DNA of 64,000 nt from Epiperipatus broadwayi (GCA_028023455.1 JAQFVV010000027.1:7869845-7933844); one strand, 5' to 3'. Positions 1 through 13,206 are shown, counted from the first letter of the stretch. The notes: generated from the sequence alone by a model not told the origin. A program made the numbers and translations.

Positions 1-119
1 AGAATGAATGAGTATGATCATTCCAATTTAATATATATATATGATGATGATAATAATAATAATTTCAAATTAGTGAACAATATTAATATATTAAAGATAA
101 ATTTTGCAATGATTATATA

Positions 120-470
120 AACTAATCTGTGATCCACAAATATCTCCCTATAATATGCTGGTCCATTATTCAGTTAATTTGATATTTTTGATGCTGTCTT
201 CTAACTTCAGTAGCAAATTCTTTTCTGAAAGTCTTCAACATCTTGTTTTTAGTTCACCACTATATTCTAACCTTTGCCATATTTTTCCAATGAAAACAAA
301 CAATATTATATTTCCTCCAGCTGTCTTTGAAATCCATCACTCCAATAATAACAATGCAAGCTCACAATACAATATTTTTTTAGGAAGACTTGCTCTGTTC
401 ATTTATTTCATATGTCCAATCTAATGAAATTATGGTTTTACAATAGTAGATTCTATAGTATCATATCTAA
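120..470 (-). mobile_element. LINE 3'-end fragment, antisense
   Basis: No open coding frame is preserved. The stretch aligns by eye with 51235-51600: both share, in the same order, words around CCACAAATA, GTCCATTATTC, AATGCTGTCTT or a close variant, and a CATGTCCAA block. Read on the minus strand, the second copy gives HWFGHVK, the tryptophan-glycine-histidine signature found near the C-terminus of many non-LTR reverse transcriptase polyproteins. This copy is more decayed. It is probably the tail of the LINE whose reverse transcriptase lies at 780-2340 or 55690-56700, but continuity is not visible. Confidence 0.45.
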
Positions 471-779
471 GAAAGTGAAAATTATATCCTGCAAACATAT
501 TTTTAGAATTTTATAGAGCATCTTTAAATAAAAAAATTTCAAATGTCTTTACATTACATTGATATAAGATGTAAGTCTCACTTTAATACAATAAATTAGC
601 TAAAATAACAGCTCCATATACAGTATAACTAATTTAGTAATAGTAGTGATTTCCCAGTGATAAAAAAATCTTATCTCTTAATGTATTAAATTTAGTCTGA
701 GTAACACCTCAATTTCCAAAGCTACTTTCCTATTTAAAAAAGTACACAGTAAAGAACTGAAGTTTTTGAACATTAATGA

Positions 780-2340
780 CTAATCAAATTCCTTTATATG
801 TTGCATTCAAAACAACCATTCTGTAAAATGTCTTTTCGATTGTCAAAGATAGTTCAATCACCAGAAGCTTACTGTAAATCTAGAAATATAAAAGTTGTTT
901 TTGTTTCCAAATTTAAAATTCCACTATCAAACCTATATCACATCTTAATCCCTGAATCAATAAGATTCCAAAGACTGCAATCATAAAAACTGAAAACAAA
1001 TTTTTAATACATTCCACTTAACACCAGTTTTCATATCAAATGCCTGTTTTTCTATCTGTAATAATAATAACAACACTTCCTCTCATTTCATCATGTAGAA
1101 ACATTATAACAGGAATACGTTTCAAACTATGTTATAAATATGTTACAAATAATTGATTCAAATGTCTTGACTAAATCAATAAAATATATAATTCACTCCT
1201 TTGTTCCCAACATTTTCCTTGCACTTGCCCGGGACCCAAAATCATGTATAAAATGTCTGATCTTTTAAAATAAGGGTGGGTGCATTTTTTCAGGGCAAGG
1301 GTTACTTATAACCTTCTCCAAGTATCACAATCCACTACTTATGTATTACAAGCATGGTTTTAAAATGTCTCAATATTTCATTTTTTTCAAGTGGCATGCT
1401 CATACAAGATATACAACTCACATTTTTGCATTCATCATTGTGAAGAAAACTATTTTTCCATTCTGTATTAAAAGGGTATGTCTTTCTTTTCTTTGCAATT
1501 GTTTCAGATTATACCCTCTTTTAAAATATGATAAAATATTAATTTTTAATAATAAATTAATTAAATACCTGTTATAACAAAAAAGTTATTTGCTTTGTGA
1601 CTAATTGAATATATTCAATGCTTCCAGTTGTTTTTGCATTGCACAGTGAACATATTTGTGCCAATAAATTTATAATCAACATACACATCATTATGCATTT
1701 CGAATGAAGGAATGGATGTCATCTGATAAAATCATCATCAAATGCCAATTATACATAAATGCCTTGGCAATTCTCACTTGCAGTCACCATATATAAGCAA
1801 AAAATGTTTTTTATATATAGCAATCTAATTTAGCATACTGTAGCATCATCAATTATAATTATCTTTTTTTTTTCATTTAGGGTGGCAGTCCTCTAGTGAA
1901 CTGAGAACAATGTTTGGTATACCCCTGTTCTAAAACCATATTGGACTGTTTCCGTGCATTTTTGACTGTAAGCAATCTTTTCAACAAAATTCTTTAAAAT
2001 ATCTTTGCTATAGTAAATATCTATGAGGTTCTATGATAATTACTGCAATTTTGCTTAGTCCTTTCATTATTAAAAATTTTAAACAATATAAGCATACTTA
2101 AGATGAATGGCACAACTTCATGGATCCACACCAATATTTTTTAGCTAACTTATCACCACCATATTTTAAAACCTCCAGATTTTTCATTGGGATGTATAGT
2201 TTTTCTATTGTTAAGATTATAAACTGTTTTGACTCTACTAATCTGGATATCTTCATCCAAATCTAAATGAGTAGATACAATAGATAAATTACTAAAGTTG
2301 TCATCTCGATTCTTGTACCAATCCTTCCATATCTTCAAAA
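780..2340 (-). mobile_element. decayed LINE reverse transcriptase, antisense
   Basis: The minus strand carries dispersed reverse transcriptase remnants broken by stops and frameshifts. Around 1005-1180 it reads FLHDEMRGSVV followed by a TG-VK-like block, corresponding to the LLHD(G/D)M..V...GVKQGC region before motif B in many LINEs. At 2153-2338 a 61-codon open stretch contains HLDLDEDIQISRV and YNLNNRK, matching the upstream region seen as HLDLNKDI and LYNLKNRK at 56540-56690. The two loci are therefore copies of one LINE family. No catalytic YADD motif could be placed here. It is inactive, and its ends are uncertain. Confidence 0.5.
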
Positions 2341-2679
2341 TATTATATTCATCATATAAAGAGCATCAGCTGCTGAAAGGAGTTTGCTGTTAACTGAAAG
2401 AAGACCTTTTGAGTTCTCTTGGAGGCCTGAAAGAGACCAAATAGGGTAAATTCCTAAAGTCCACTCCAAATGTTATTGTCATTGCGGCTGTTATTATTAT
2501 ATCATTATTCATACAGAATACAAACATAGAAGGGATGCCCACCAGCATGAATTAGCCAACATAATGGATTTATTGGCTTTTTACTTCTGAGTTTAAGATC
2601 AAAAAACATCATGGTCTTTCTTCTCTGTTTGATAAGGTAGAATAAATGTGTGTGCGAATAAAAATTTTTTATCTAATAG

Positions 2680-5600
2680 ATACTTACAATCATGCCAGAT
2701 AAAAATAAATCATGGCCCTTATTCCCCGAAAACAGTAAAGGCACCAGCCAAAACTGCAGCTGGGGCCCAAAGGTGGATCTCCTGATTGCTGACCCAGGTT
2801 GCCATTTGATGATGATTTTTTATTTAGGTACTTACAACTGCAGATCACTTGCAAGTGAAAAAAGATTGCAAGAATTGGAAGAAGAACTGTCTCATATTAA
2901 ATGGGACATTATTGGATTTTGTGAAGTTAAAAGAAAAGGTGAAGAGACAATATTTAAAAAGTGAACATGTAAAGGCATAAATATTGGAAATACAAATGGA
3001 ATAGAATTCATTATAAATAAAAAATGGACAATATTGTATATGTAGAGTGACAAGAATACTTATTCAATTTAATAGCAGATATCAAATGCAAATAATTCAA
3101 GTTTATACCACAACAAGTTCTCATAATGATGAAGTAGTAGAGAATTTTTATATCGATGTACAAAAGGCTTTTGGTCAGACTAAGCATCTTAAAATTGTTA
3201 TGGGACACAATAATGCTAGAATTGATAAACGAATGAAAGATGAAAGTGCTGTAAGTAAATTTGGTTATGGTAATAAAAATGAGAGAGAACATAGACTTGT
3301 GGAGTTTGCAGAAAAAACAAACTTTATATTATGAATTCTTTTTTTGAAGAAAAATGTTAAAAGGAAATGGACATGGAAGCATCCAAATGAAGGAACAACA
3401 GAATTAGATTATATTTTGATTAACAGAAAATACATATTTCAAGATTGCAATGTCTTTAATAAATTCAACACAGGAAGTGATCATCAATTAGTAAGATATG
3501 TGTTAATGCAAAGCTAGATAGACAAAAATGATTAAGAAAAACAATATTCACAGTTGATATTCCTAACCTTCAGAAACATTCTAATGAATTTAAATTAGAA
3601 CTTATAAATTGTTTTCAAATATTACCACATGATTCAGATTTGAATAAAATTAATAGGAAAATAACTGATACACTTTTAAAACCTGCAGCAAAGATAGCTG
3701 GTAGAAAAAAAGCAGCTATTGACCAACAAAATTTCTACTGAGGCAAGAGAATTTATAAAGAAAAAAAGAAATATGAAAATATATAAAAATGATACATTAA
3801 GAAGAATTAATATCTTGGAATTTTATAAAATGATGTAAAAAAGAGTTAATAATGATAAGAAAAAGCATAATTGTTAACTAGCAAGGAAAGCTGTAGAAGA
3901 GAATAAAAGTCTCAAGAGTATAATTTGGTATTGGTAGGAAATATATCTGCAATAAAAAAAAAAGATAAAACTATTACTAAAAAGAGAGATGACAACATGA
4001 AATGGGTAGAAGAATTCTATCAAGAATAATGTAGTAAAGAACAAGTACCTCCTACAACTATTATATCTTCTGAATTGCCCAGGATTTTAAATGAAGAAGT
4101 GAGACATGTAATTAAATTTATGAGGGAAAAGCTCAAGTTAATGATGGAATTATAATTGATATATTAAAAGAAGCAGGTGAAGAAATAAATTTTTTTTTTA
4201 GCAAAGTTATATACTGTCAAATGATAAAATATATCTGATAATTGGAAGAATGCAGTATTAATATTAATATTTAAAAAGATGATAAAGATATTAAAAATTA
4301 CAGACCTATCAGTCTTTTACCAGTTTTATACAAAATAAAACAAGATAATCACAACTCGTCTACAGAGAACTTGCAATTTCAATCAACCAAAAGAACAAGC
4401 TGGATTTAAAAATGGTTTTAATACAATAGATCAATCCAAGTATTGAGAGAAGTTATAGAAAGGACCAATGAATATGAGTTGCCATTTGATTCTATAAGCA
4501 TTTCTTTGATGATTAAAGCATCAGATCATCAAGATATAGAACCAGGATATTGTAACATTCTAAAGAATATTTATAAAAATGCAACAGCAACAATTGCATT
4601 ACATAATAATACTAGAAAGGTTAACATTGAGAAGGGTATAAGACAGGATGATTCCATATCTCCAAAACTTTTTACAGCAGTGCTGCAAGAAATATTTTGT
4701 GGATTAAAATGGAAAACTAAAGGAATAAAAGTAAATGGAGATTATTTTAAGTCATTTGGATTTTGTAGAAAATGTAGCAGTTTTTGAAAATAATGCTTCA
4801 GAGCTTCAGAAAATGTTTCAAGAGTTATCAGATAAAAGTAAGAAAGTAGGACTAAAGGTAAATATTAAAAAGACTAAAGCAATGTTCAATGGATTTTCTC
4901 AAAAGATGAAAATAAAGATTGATTATGATGAGTTAAACAAACATTAACAAGTACAAATACCTCTGACAGATTATTACCATAAATGGAAACATAATGGATG
5001 AAATTATCATAGAATTAAACTTGGTTGGAGTAGTTTTGGTAGAAATAACTTAATATTAAAAGAAAATATGTCTGTCTCAAACGATGAAAAGATTGATTAT
5101 GGTGAATTAGCAAAAATTAACAACTACAAATACCTTGGACAGATTATTATTACAAATGGAAACATAATGGATGAAATTGATAGAATTAAACTTGTTTGGA
5201 GTGCTTTTGGTAGAAATAACTTAATATTAAAAAAAATATGTCTGTGTTTTTAAAAAAAAAAAGGTTTTTAATAAATATGTTTAACCAGTTCTTACTTATG
5301 AATTTGAGACTTGGACACTTAATGGCAAAACAATACAGAGATTTCAGATCACTTGAAGAAGTATGGAGAGGTGCATGTTAGGAATAACAAGAGATTGAAA
5401 ATGCAATACATGTGTAAAAAAAGAACAAACAGGTGTTATTGATATTGTTGAAAGAATTAAAAGACTGAAGTGGTGTTAGGCTGGACATATTGCTAGAAGA
5501 AATGATAATAGATGGATAATTGAAATCTCAAACTGGATTCCAAGAGATTGTAAGACCCAGAAAGAGACATGTGAGAAGGATAGATGAAATAAAGTGTGTA

Positions 5601-5725
5601 GGAGTAATGTGGAGAAGTGAGGCTAGAGATTGGAGAAGATGGATTGAACTTGGAGAGACTTCATCCTGCAATAGAATGATAATGGTTGATAATGATAAGG
5701 AATGTCACTCAAGGATTTAATAGAA
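2680..5725 (+). mobile_element. RTE-type LINE, near full length but frameshifted
   Basis: This is a non-LTR retrotransposon whose single polyprotein once joined an apurinic-type endonuclease to a reverse transcriptase. Endonuclease pieces: TYNCRSL...IKWDIIGFCEVKRKGEE at about 2830-2950; a GHNNARI block (normally GDFNAKI) near 3200; NEREHRLVEFAEK near 3280-3320; KWTWKHPNEGTTELDYILI at 3365-3425; and GSDHQLVR near 3475. Reverse transcriptase pieces: KNYRPISLLPVLYKI at 4290-4340, a KGIRQDDSISPKLFTAVLQ block (normally GVRQGD.ISP) at 4630-4690, and KVGLKVNIKKTKAM at 4845-4880. C-terminal TYEFETWT and AGHIARR blocks occur at 5290-5500. At least five frameshifts or stops separate them, and the YADD catalytic box is degraded near 4740-4790. 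It abuts an inverted copy at 5740-7420. Confidence 0.85.
4917..5250 (+). repeat. ~172-bp tandem duplication inside the RTE LINE
   Basis: Two successive copies run from GATTGATTATG (4917 and 5091) to TATGTCTGTCTC or TATGTCTGTGTT (about 5079 and 5248). They cover the segment coding for the region just after the reverse transcriptase palm. The second copy keeps an open frame with KINNYKYLGQIIITNG, while the first has lost it. The duplication is unequal in decay and must post-date or accompany inactivation of this LINE copy. Confidence 0.8.
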
Positions 5726-5739
5726 TTATGATATTACTT

Positions 5740-7420
5740 TTCTGGTCCATATTCTATCTTTAATGCACTGACTACAGATCTAATATGATTATTATCAGCA
5801 AATACTTATATTGCCTTTGCAGTTTTAATTCATCAATCATTTTAAAGCCTTCTTGCTAATTGTTAAATTCTGCTTTTAATTCCATATAATGATTATGAAA
5901 CCTCACATTTTATTCCACCAAAGTAAAAATAAATCATTATTTTTGATCATTATCAATCCACTGCAGGATAAGTTTAGTCCAGTTTTTTAAATCCATTGCC
6001 TCTCTTCTTCATATTATACCAACAAACTTTCTTATTTCATTCATCTCAAATACAGTCCCTTTCTAGAAATTTTACAACTTTTTGGAATCCATTTTAAAAC
6101 TTTGCCTGTCTATCTTTCAGCATTTCTTCTAGAAATATGTCCAGCCCAGCTTCATTTACTCTCTTAATTCTTTTAAAGTTTATTCTCTCATCCATAAATT
6201 TTGTTTTCAATCTCTTATTAATTCTAACATACATCTCTCCATATTTTGTTGTTATCTGAAGTCTCTATATTGCTCTTCTATATAGCATCCAAATCTCAGA
6301 TCCATAAGTAAGAATTTATAAAACATGTACTGTACATTAAAAATTTTCCTTTTTAAGCATGTAGGCTTATTTCCTTTTGTCTCATAACTCTTCAGCTTAT
6401 TGAAGAAATTCTTAATTAAACATTCAGAAAGTGATCTTGATAGTTATTTCCTATCAAAAGCAGTCCATCTAAATTTAATTCTGTGGTTAATTTCATCCAA
6501 TATGTTGCCATCAGAATTAATAATCAAACCAAGATCATTGTAGCTGTTAACTTGTAATTTATGATTATCAATATTTAGTTTCTTCTGAAAACATCCATTA
6601 AATATTACTTTTCAGTATTGTTTTCTTACTTTTATCTTTTAATTGTTGCAATTTTTCCTGAAACTCGAAATATTAGTTGTCAAAACAACAATATTATGCG
6701 CAAAATCTAGAAGATGACATAAATAATCTCCATTTGCTTCTTATTCCCTTGGCTTCCCATTTTAATCCATATAGTAACATTTCTAAAACTGTTGTAAAAA
6801 CTTTTGGAGATATGGAATTTCCCTGTCATACACCTTTAATCAATGTTAATCTCCTAAATGTCACCATATAATTTAATCACTGCCATTGCATTTTGATAAA
6901 TATTTTTCAGATTTATGAGAGTATTCTGAATCTACACCTTGATGATCAAAAGCTTTAATCATTATGGAAATACTTATAGAATCAAATCTCTTTTCATAAC
7001 TGACAAATCAAGCATAATAAAAACTCATATTTATTGGTCCTTTCTATAACTTCTCTTAAAACTTGGATGTGATATATTATGCTAAAAAATCTTATTCTTT
7101 TTAGAATTCAAAGTTCATTGCAGACTAGTTGTAATTATTTTGATAATTTCTAATATTTTCTTTACTATCTTTCTTAAGTATCATCTGATGTATCTATTTC
7201 ATTAATACACATTTGATGTATAATTTTGCCAACAATTTTTCTATTTTTTCACCTGCTTCTTTTTAAAATAATAATTCCATAATTTCCTGGAGTTTTTCTT
7301 TTTTCCATAGATTTAATTGCATGTTTCGTCTCTTTAAAATATTTGGTAATTGAGAAGATGTAATAAATGTATAATATCCTTTGTTTCTTGTTCTTTAATC
7401 AGTATATAGAACTTTTCTAT
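5740..7420 (-). mobile_element. second RTE-type LINE copy, inverted
   Basis: On the minus strand, from about 7400 down to 5950, pieces of the same polyprotein as at 2680-5725 can be read in reverse order. They include the block upstream of motif 1, the reverse transcriptase palm (antisense of 6700-6870), and the C-terminal AGHISRR block at about 6130-6150. The + strand open stretch at 6677-6871 is only the antisense shadow of the palm region. The copy is full of stops and starts close to where the first copy ends, so the two lie tail to tail. Confidence 0.65.
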
Positions 7421-7429
7421 ATATTTCAT

Positions 7430-10400
7430 GTTATAAATACTGCACATTATATTTTGTGCATGGAAAAATTTTGTTAACTTGAATTATTTATCATAACTTT
7501 TTAAATAGAACAATAGACTGAAATGTTGTGGTGCAGCTCAGATTTTAATTTACTGCTAGCATTTAACATGCTAAAAGTAAGATTATATCATCATTATAAC
7601 ATAGCTATCTCAACTAAATTAACTGCATATTAGATAGGCCTGATATGCATCATAAAAACACAGAAAAATATTCATTTAACAGTTCTCCGCAAGATTTTAA
7701 AAATACAATGGCAAAATCATAGAAACAATCATTATACTTTTCAGCTTGTTGGATACAATGTTTCTGAATTTACTATCATAATAGTGTAGCTTTGTTAGAT
7801 TATCATATTAAGTGAATAACAGATTTTTTAAAAATAATACTTTATAAACATGATCACACTTTATATGGTAGTCGCAGATCCTATTACCCTCTTAAAAAGT
7901 GCAAATATTAACTGTTTTTGTTGGTAAAATATGGCTAAAGATAGAATATAATGAACAGGTATGATTAAGCAAGATATTGAGATCTCTTAGAAATAAAATT
8001 TGCTCCAGAAAAGTTAAAAGCATAATGTAAGCTGTCAAATAAAGAACCAACAGAATATAGAAATATTTGTGTTTCTTATCTTTATTTTTTTTTTTTGTTT
8101 TTTTTTCTATTTTTTTTTTTAAATTCTGAAATTAGAATGATAATAAAGACAATTATGAATGATTGTTAATAATAACCTAGGTAAAAGTGTGCCATATTTT
8201 GAAATAGACTGGTACATATTAACTAAATAAGATTTGAAAATATTTTCTTTAATATGATGATGGCAACCACTACACAACCACTATTTCCAATACCTGGTTA
8301 GATCACATAGAACATAAGTTACTCCTTATGAAATGAACATGGAATATATGTGCAGACGAGATAATAATACATGTAAACCTTTAACATTTAGACACATTAG
8401 ATATTTTCGTGCACATGTGTTTAAAATGAATATTACACATTTGATTATTAAAACTTTTTAAAAAAATGTTAGCAAATCATAAGATATATATATAGTAAAA
8501 ACTGGATATAGCTATTTTTTTAATACAAGTCCTTTTTTAAAAAACTTCAGTTGCTTTAAAACATAACTAACTTTTTTAAAAAAACTTTTGCTTCCTGCTT
8601 TAGTCAATTAATAGTATAAGATAAAGTTTGTTAGAATTAAATATATACTAAAATAAAACTTGAAAATGGTTAATATGTTGGATAACAGTCTAACGATTTT
8701 TTTTTAATTTACAAAGCAAAAGTTCTAAAGCTGGGCTTCTCTACAGTTTATTTAGGGGTTTTCTTTTTGATCTAATATTTCTCCTACAATGGTATCCATT
8801 AATTGTTTCCATTTATAAGTTGTCACACATTCTTTATCAAGTTTCTACCATTGAAATTTGAGGTTTAAGCTTTGTTTCTTCATTTGGACTATAGTTTCCT
8901 TCACAAGTAGCATGACCTGGTTTGTCAAATACTGTAATTATTAAATTGCTTGAATTTTTCTCTTATTTTCAAACCCTATAAAACAAGCTTAATCTTTTTA
9001 TTAACTTATTTTTAATTTCATTATTTAAAATCTACTTCTTAACTGAATTATATTCATACATTCTTTTAATCTTTGATAAGAGCAACAATTTTAACATAAC
9101 TTATATAATTTACAAGTTTCTCTTAAATGTAAACATTATTAAAAAACTTATTACTTTATCTAATATTATTTTTATATGACATTTAATATTTTATTCTAAC
9201 ATTTGATTATTATCTACTTTATTTTAAACCAATATTTAAAAACTTCTGATTGCTATACTTAGTATTCCTAATAACTCTGAAAACCTGCTCATAATCATGT
9301 GGAAGACTACATGGCCAACAGTGAAATGAATAATATATCATTCATTTCAATATATCTGTATTATGTTCATTTACAAAAACATATCCATGCTTCAAAAACA
9401 ATAAATAAATAAAAATTTGAAATTAATAAAAATGAAATTATACATTTTTATATTCTTAATGCACATATATATATATATTGTGTAAAATGCATCCAATATG
9501 GCTTGCTATTACCAATAAATTTCAGTATCCGCAATTAATTTGTAAACACATGATATAGATATATGGAATGACTATTATATTTACACATTTTTCAACAAAA
9601 TAATATAAACAAACCCCCATTTTTAAATTCTTGCAAAATAATTTATAATTTGTGCAAATATTTCTATGGCTTTTCTTGCTAATAGCTGGCTAAACTACTT
9701 TTCTCCTTTAGAATACTATATACACAAATATTCATACAGCATTCTACACTGAATAAATCAATATGAAAACCTCATCTCATCTTAGAAATGATTCCATACC
9801 CATTAGATTTGATTTTAATAAATATTTATGAAAAATTAGAAAGAAAAAAAGGCAAATTTTAAATGATTATTACAATTTGAACTACAAATATTTTCTTCAC
9901 ACACAACTTTAACATCTTCCATTTCAGATAAATATCTTTAATGATTATTACTAGTCAGACATTAGACTAGACATTATTATATCATTCCCAGCCCAGATGT
10001 AAACTTTAAATCCACTTAAAAATTAATATATCTATTTTTAGTATTACACGTATATTCTTTTTTAAGACTTATCTAAAGCTTCCATTCTACCACTCATTAA
10101 GACCTCTTCGTGTTTATGCCTGCACAATGCGGGCAATGATTTTCAAATTATAAACATCTGGGTTGAGGTTAAGATTAACGGAAATCTATGCAGGCTACAC
10201 ATGCACTTTTTAGATCTTCATTTGCAGCTATCTCTCTACTTTCCAAAAAGGTAAATCTTATTTTTCTACGATAAAAATAAAAATTTTATAATTTTTGTGA
10301 TCAAGTAGATTTAATTTTTTTGTCTTTCTCTCATTTTTTTGATAGTTACTGGAGAAGAGTTCAGTGTGAAAAATATAACGGCAAATAGTTTTACTTTTTC

Positions 10401-10440
10401 CATTGTATTTTGAAGAAAACGTTATGGAGGCTTACTAGTA
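7430..10440. other. AT-rich stretch without recognisable genes
   Basis: I see no coding signature here on either strand. It contains poly-T/TTTTTTTTTGTTTTTTTT low complexity near 8085-8125, short (TA)n near 9465-9480 and A/T-rich words. A slightly CpG-containing patch lies at 10100-10200. Nothing resembles a tRNA, exon series or transposase. Confidence 0.4.
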
Positions 10441-10459
10441 AGTATTTTTATTTTTCTAT

Positions 10460-11095
10460 ATTTTTTTAATTATTATTTTATTATATATTTTTTAATTATT
10501 GTTTTTTTTTTTAAAATATATATTTGCTATAAAAAACAAAAAAATTATTATTGAAACTAACATTAAAAAAAAAAGATCATGCATATTTTTCTATAATGTG
10601 AGTTTGGGTGGATGGAATATTTGAATTAATTGATACGAGATAAAAATAAGTATATTGTGGAAATATAATGACCTGATTTAGATTTTTCTATAATTTTAAT
10701 AATAGTAAAAAATACGCAAATGTTATAAGTAATGATTTTGATAATACATAAACTTAGGCTGATTATAGACTATTGCAATATAAATTTCAAAGCTGTATAT
10801 TTTTTAATTATTATTTTATTATATGTTTTTTAATTATTGTTTTTATATATATATATATTTGCTATTAAAAAAACAAAAACATGATTATTGAAACTAACAT
10901 AAAAAAAAAAGGATTGTGCATATTTTTCTATAATGTGAGTTTGGATGGATGGAGTACTTGAATTAATTGATACGAGACAAAAATAAATATATTGTGGAAA
11001 TATAATGACTTGATTTAGAATTTTTTATAATATTTTTGTCTGCATTTTAATAATAGTAAAAAATAGGCCAATGCTAAAAGTAACAGTTTTGAGAG
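10460..11095. repeat. tandem duplication, two ~336-bp units
   Basis: Unit one (about 10460-10745) and unit two (about 10798-11095) share the same ordered landmarks: TTTTTAATTATTATTTTATT, GAAACTAACAT, TTCTATAATGTGAGTTTGG, AATTAATTGATACGAGA, TATTGTGGAAATATAATGAC and TTTTAATAATAGTAAAAAAT. The second unit has an insertion after the TGATTTAGA block. Divergence is moderate, so this is an old duplication. No coding potential is visible. Confidence 0.85.
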
Positions 11096-11774
11096 TATAT
11101 ATATAAACTACAAACAAATGTATCTCAAGCTTAACTCTATAATAAATTTAGTATTTCATTCACTTTTTACTTTATTTTGTATACGTAGTGCCTAGTTTGG
11201 TAGTACTTTTTAATAAATCACAAACTGTATTGAAGTTCTTTATTATAATATTCAAAATATACTAATTATTGATCAATATTATCTACTTCTTATCAGAGAT
11301 GCCATAATCATTGCAAACTCCTTAAACCCCTATATGGAAAAAGATTTTGTAGGCTGCTGTGAAAAATGGAAAGGTACCAATGTCTTTATTCCTTCAAGTA
11401 TTGAAATGATGCATTGCCTCAGGTAAGTCATATTACATATTATTTTCTTGAAAATTTAATGAGGAATGCAGTTAGCTTATTAATAAAATTGTAGTTTTAT
11501 AATATAACCATGACAAAATAGGAATAATGAAATAGTATAAAAATAATTTTTTGAAATATTTTTTTTTATTACTTTGAGTATCAATAGCTATATTTTTTCA
11601 GCTTCATTGCATTCTTTGATGTTCTATGTACACAAAAATATATATTATGTGATTTTTGACTAATATAAAGTTATTATTAAAATTTGTGACTTAGCATAAT
11701 TTTTAAATTTTCAATATGGCCGCCTTGAAAATGAAAAGGTTAAAGACTTCCAAGATGTATTTCACATAGAGATT

Positions 11775-11831
11775 GTGACCTCGGCCAACTGAAGAGTACT
11801 GGTTGAGCATGAAATGCATCCTGAGGATCAT
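11775..11831 (+). ncRNA. hammerhead ribozyme-like motif, degenerate copy
   Basis: It fits the type I hammerhead layout. Stem I 5' strand is GTGACC, internal loop TCGG, CCAA; core CTGAAGA at 11789-11795; 15-nt stem-loop II; GAAA at 11811-11814; stem III ATG/CAT; then C at position 17 (11820) and the stem I 3' strand ending GATCAT. The invariant core CUGANGA...GAAA is intact. It lacks the two-base stem III loop present at 43300-43358 and 58777-58835, has a weak pair in stem II, and has mismatches in stem I (CTGA against CCAA). It is clearly homologous to those copies but probably inactive. A GIY-YIG fragment of Penelope type starts about 300 bp downstream on the same strand. Confidence 0.7.
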
Positions 11832-12134
11832 TAATCTTTACCAATGTATTTATATGTTTCAAAGATATGTAATAAAATTAAAGTTTTAATTAAATAAAAA
11901 AATAAATAAGTAATAATTATTTGAGTTTTAATTTAGATGACAATTTTTATTTTTTACTACATATATACATTATTGTTAATAATATAGATTTAATTATGAG
12001 AATAAAGAGTTTATTTCTTTACCACATAAATCATCAATTTATAAATTGATTTATAAGAATAATTGTAGAAAGTGGTCTAGAAGAAAGGCCTTGATTTAAA
12101 TTCATTATTAAATAGTTCAAAATAGACAATTGAT

Positions 12135-12400
12135 AACAAATCAATTCCTGGTGTGGTTTATAAGACTTCTTGCAATTGTCATAAAATTTATATAGGTCAA
12201 AGTAAATTAAGTCTTAATGAAAGAGTTAAAGATTGTAAGAATAGAGTTAAAAATACATATCATAACTCAGCTTACAATATTATATCTTTTATGAAAGAAA
12301 TGATTTAAAAAGAAGAGTCAAAGAAACACTTGATGAAAAATTTTTGAAGCTAAGATCATCAATCTCATTAAGACATTACTTGATCTTAAAAGAAGTTGGG
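12135..12400 (+). pseudogene. Penelope-like GIY-YIG endonuclease fragment
   Basis: From 12141 the + strand reads SIPGVVYKTSCNC, then HKIYIGQSKLSLNERVKDCK. This resembles the start of the GIY-YIG endonuclease domain of Penelope-like retroelements: a GVVY block standing for GIY, the CXC zinc-binding pair, YIG, and the basic helix after it. HNSAYNIISF follows, where these enzymes usually have an SA.A.H block. A stop occurs near 12307. A frame-shifted remnant EAKIINLIKTLLDLKRSW continues to about 12405, resembling the usual REAIEI...LN....W ending. No reverse transcriptase is visible upstream, so this is a 5'-truncated remnant. Confidence 0.75.
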
Positions 12401-12419
12401 TTTTGAAGTGAATGATGGG

Positions 12420-13080
12420 AAGGTACTATTTTATTTTGTATATATATATATGTTGTATGTATCTTGTTGAATTTCACTTAAAAAGACCTATTTGTTAATA
12501 GATAAAACCATAGTTGTGAAAAAAATTTTAGTAAAATTATTTTTTGGGCTAGAATTGTAATCTTATACAATTTTCTATTTTATTTTATATATATTTGTAA
12601 ATGCTGTTTCATTAATTATGAGTTTTTTAATAAAAGCTGAGTAAAATTAATAATGCAAAAAAATATGTTTTAATTTAAAATAATTGTATAACTAGATAAT
12701 TATATTTCTGCAGAGAAAAAAATTCTACAAGTTGGCCAGTAAAATATTAATTACATTACAAGTGTTTCATTTATGATTACAAGTGTATTGCCTTTTCCCC
12801 TCTCTCAATTTTAGCAAATAAAAAAATACTTACAGAATAATAATTAAAAGTCGTGTTATAAAATTAACATTCCTATTTAATTAAGAAAGCATTTTTTAAA
12901 AAGCATGACTGCAAAATAATCAAACTACAATCACACGTTAATAAAACAGCATTATACAAATATTCTTTGAATTATTAATAACTACTCACTTATCTGCCAT
13001 ATATAACTGCCAGAAGATAAGTTTGATAACAAGACAAGAGTAATTTTTACCATCAATGTTTAGTCATTATCAGTAATACA
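12420..13080. other. unassigned AT-rich DNA
   Basis: There is a short (TA)n at 12440-12452 and otherwise unstructured AT-rich sequence. Nothing is recognisable. Confidence 0.3.
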
Positions 13081-13082
13081 CA

Positions 13083-13206
13083 GACCTGCATGGTTTAGTG
13101 CAGTTATAAAATGCCAGATTCAGTAATCTAAGATTCTGGGATGATACCATGTTTGATACTTCCAGCTCGAACTTCTTATCAACTCCTGAGCAATAAAGCC
13201 ATTTAA
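13083..13206 (+). mobile_element. tRNA-derived SINE copy
   Basis: It begins CTGCATGGTTTAGTGCAG, a box A-like block, and ends GAACTTCTTATCAACTCC followed by GAGCAATAAAGCCATT. The same head and the same 3' tail recur at 26889-27018 and, antisense, at 16684-16802 and 50312-50398. The head resembles a tRNA with its RNA polymerase III boxes, although box B is decayed in this copy. The tail carries AATAAAG. SINEs are mobilised in trans by LINE enzymes; the partner LINE is not identified. Confidence 0.7.

Noticed and set aside
6677-6871. 64-codon + strand frame
   Set aside because: Antisense shadow of the inverted RTE LINE reverse transcriptase.
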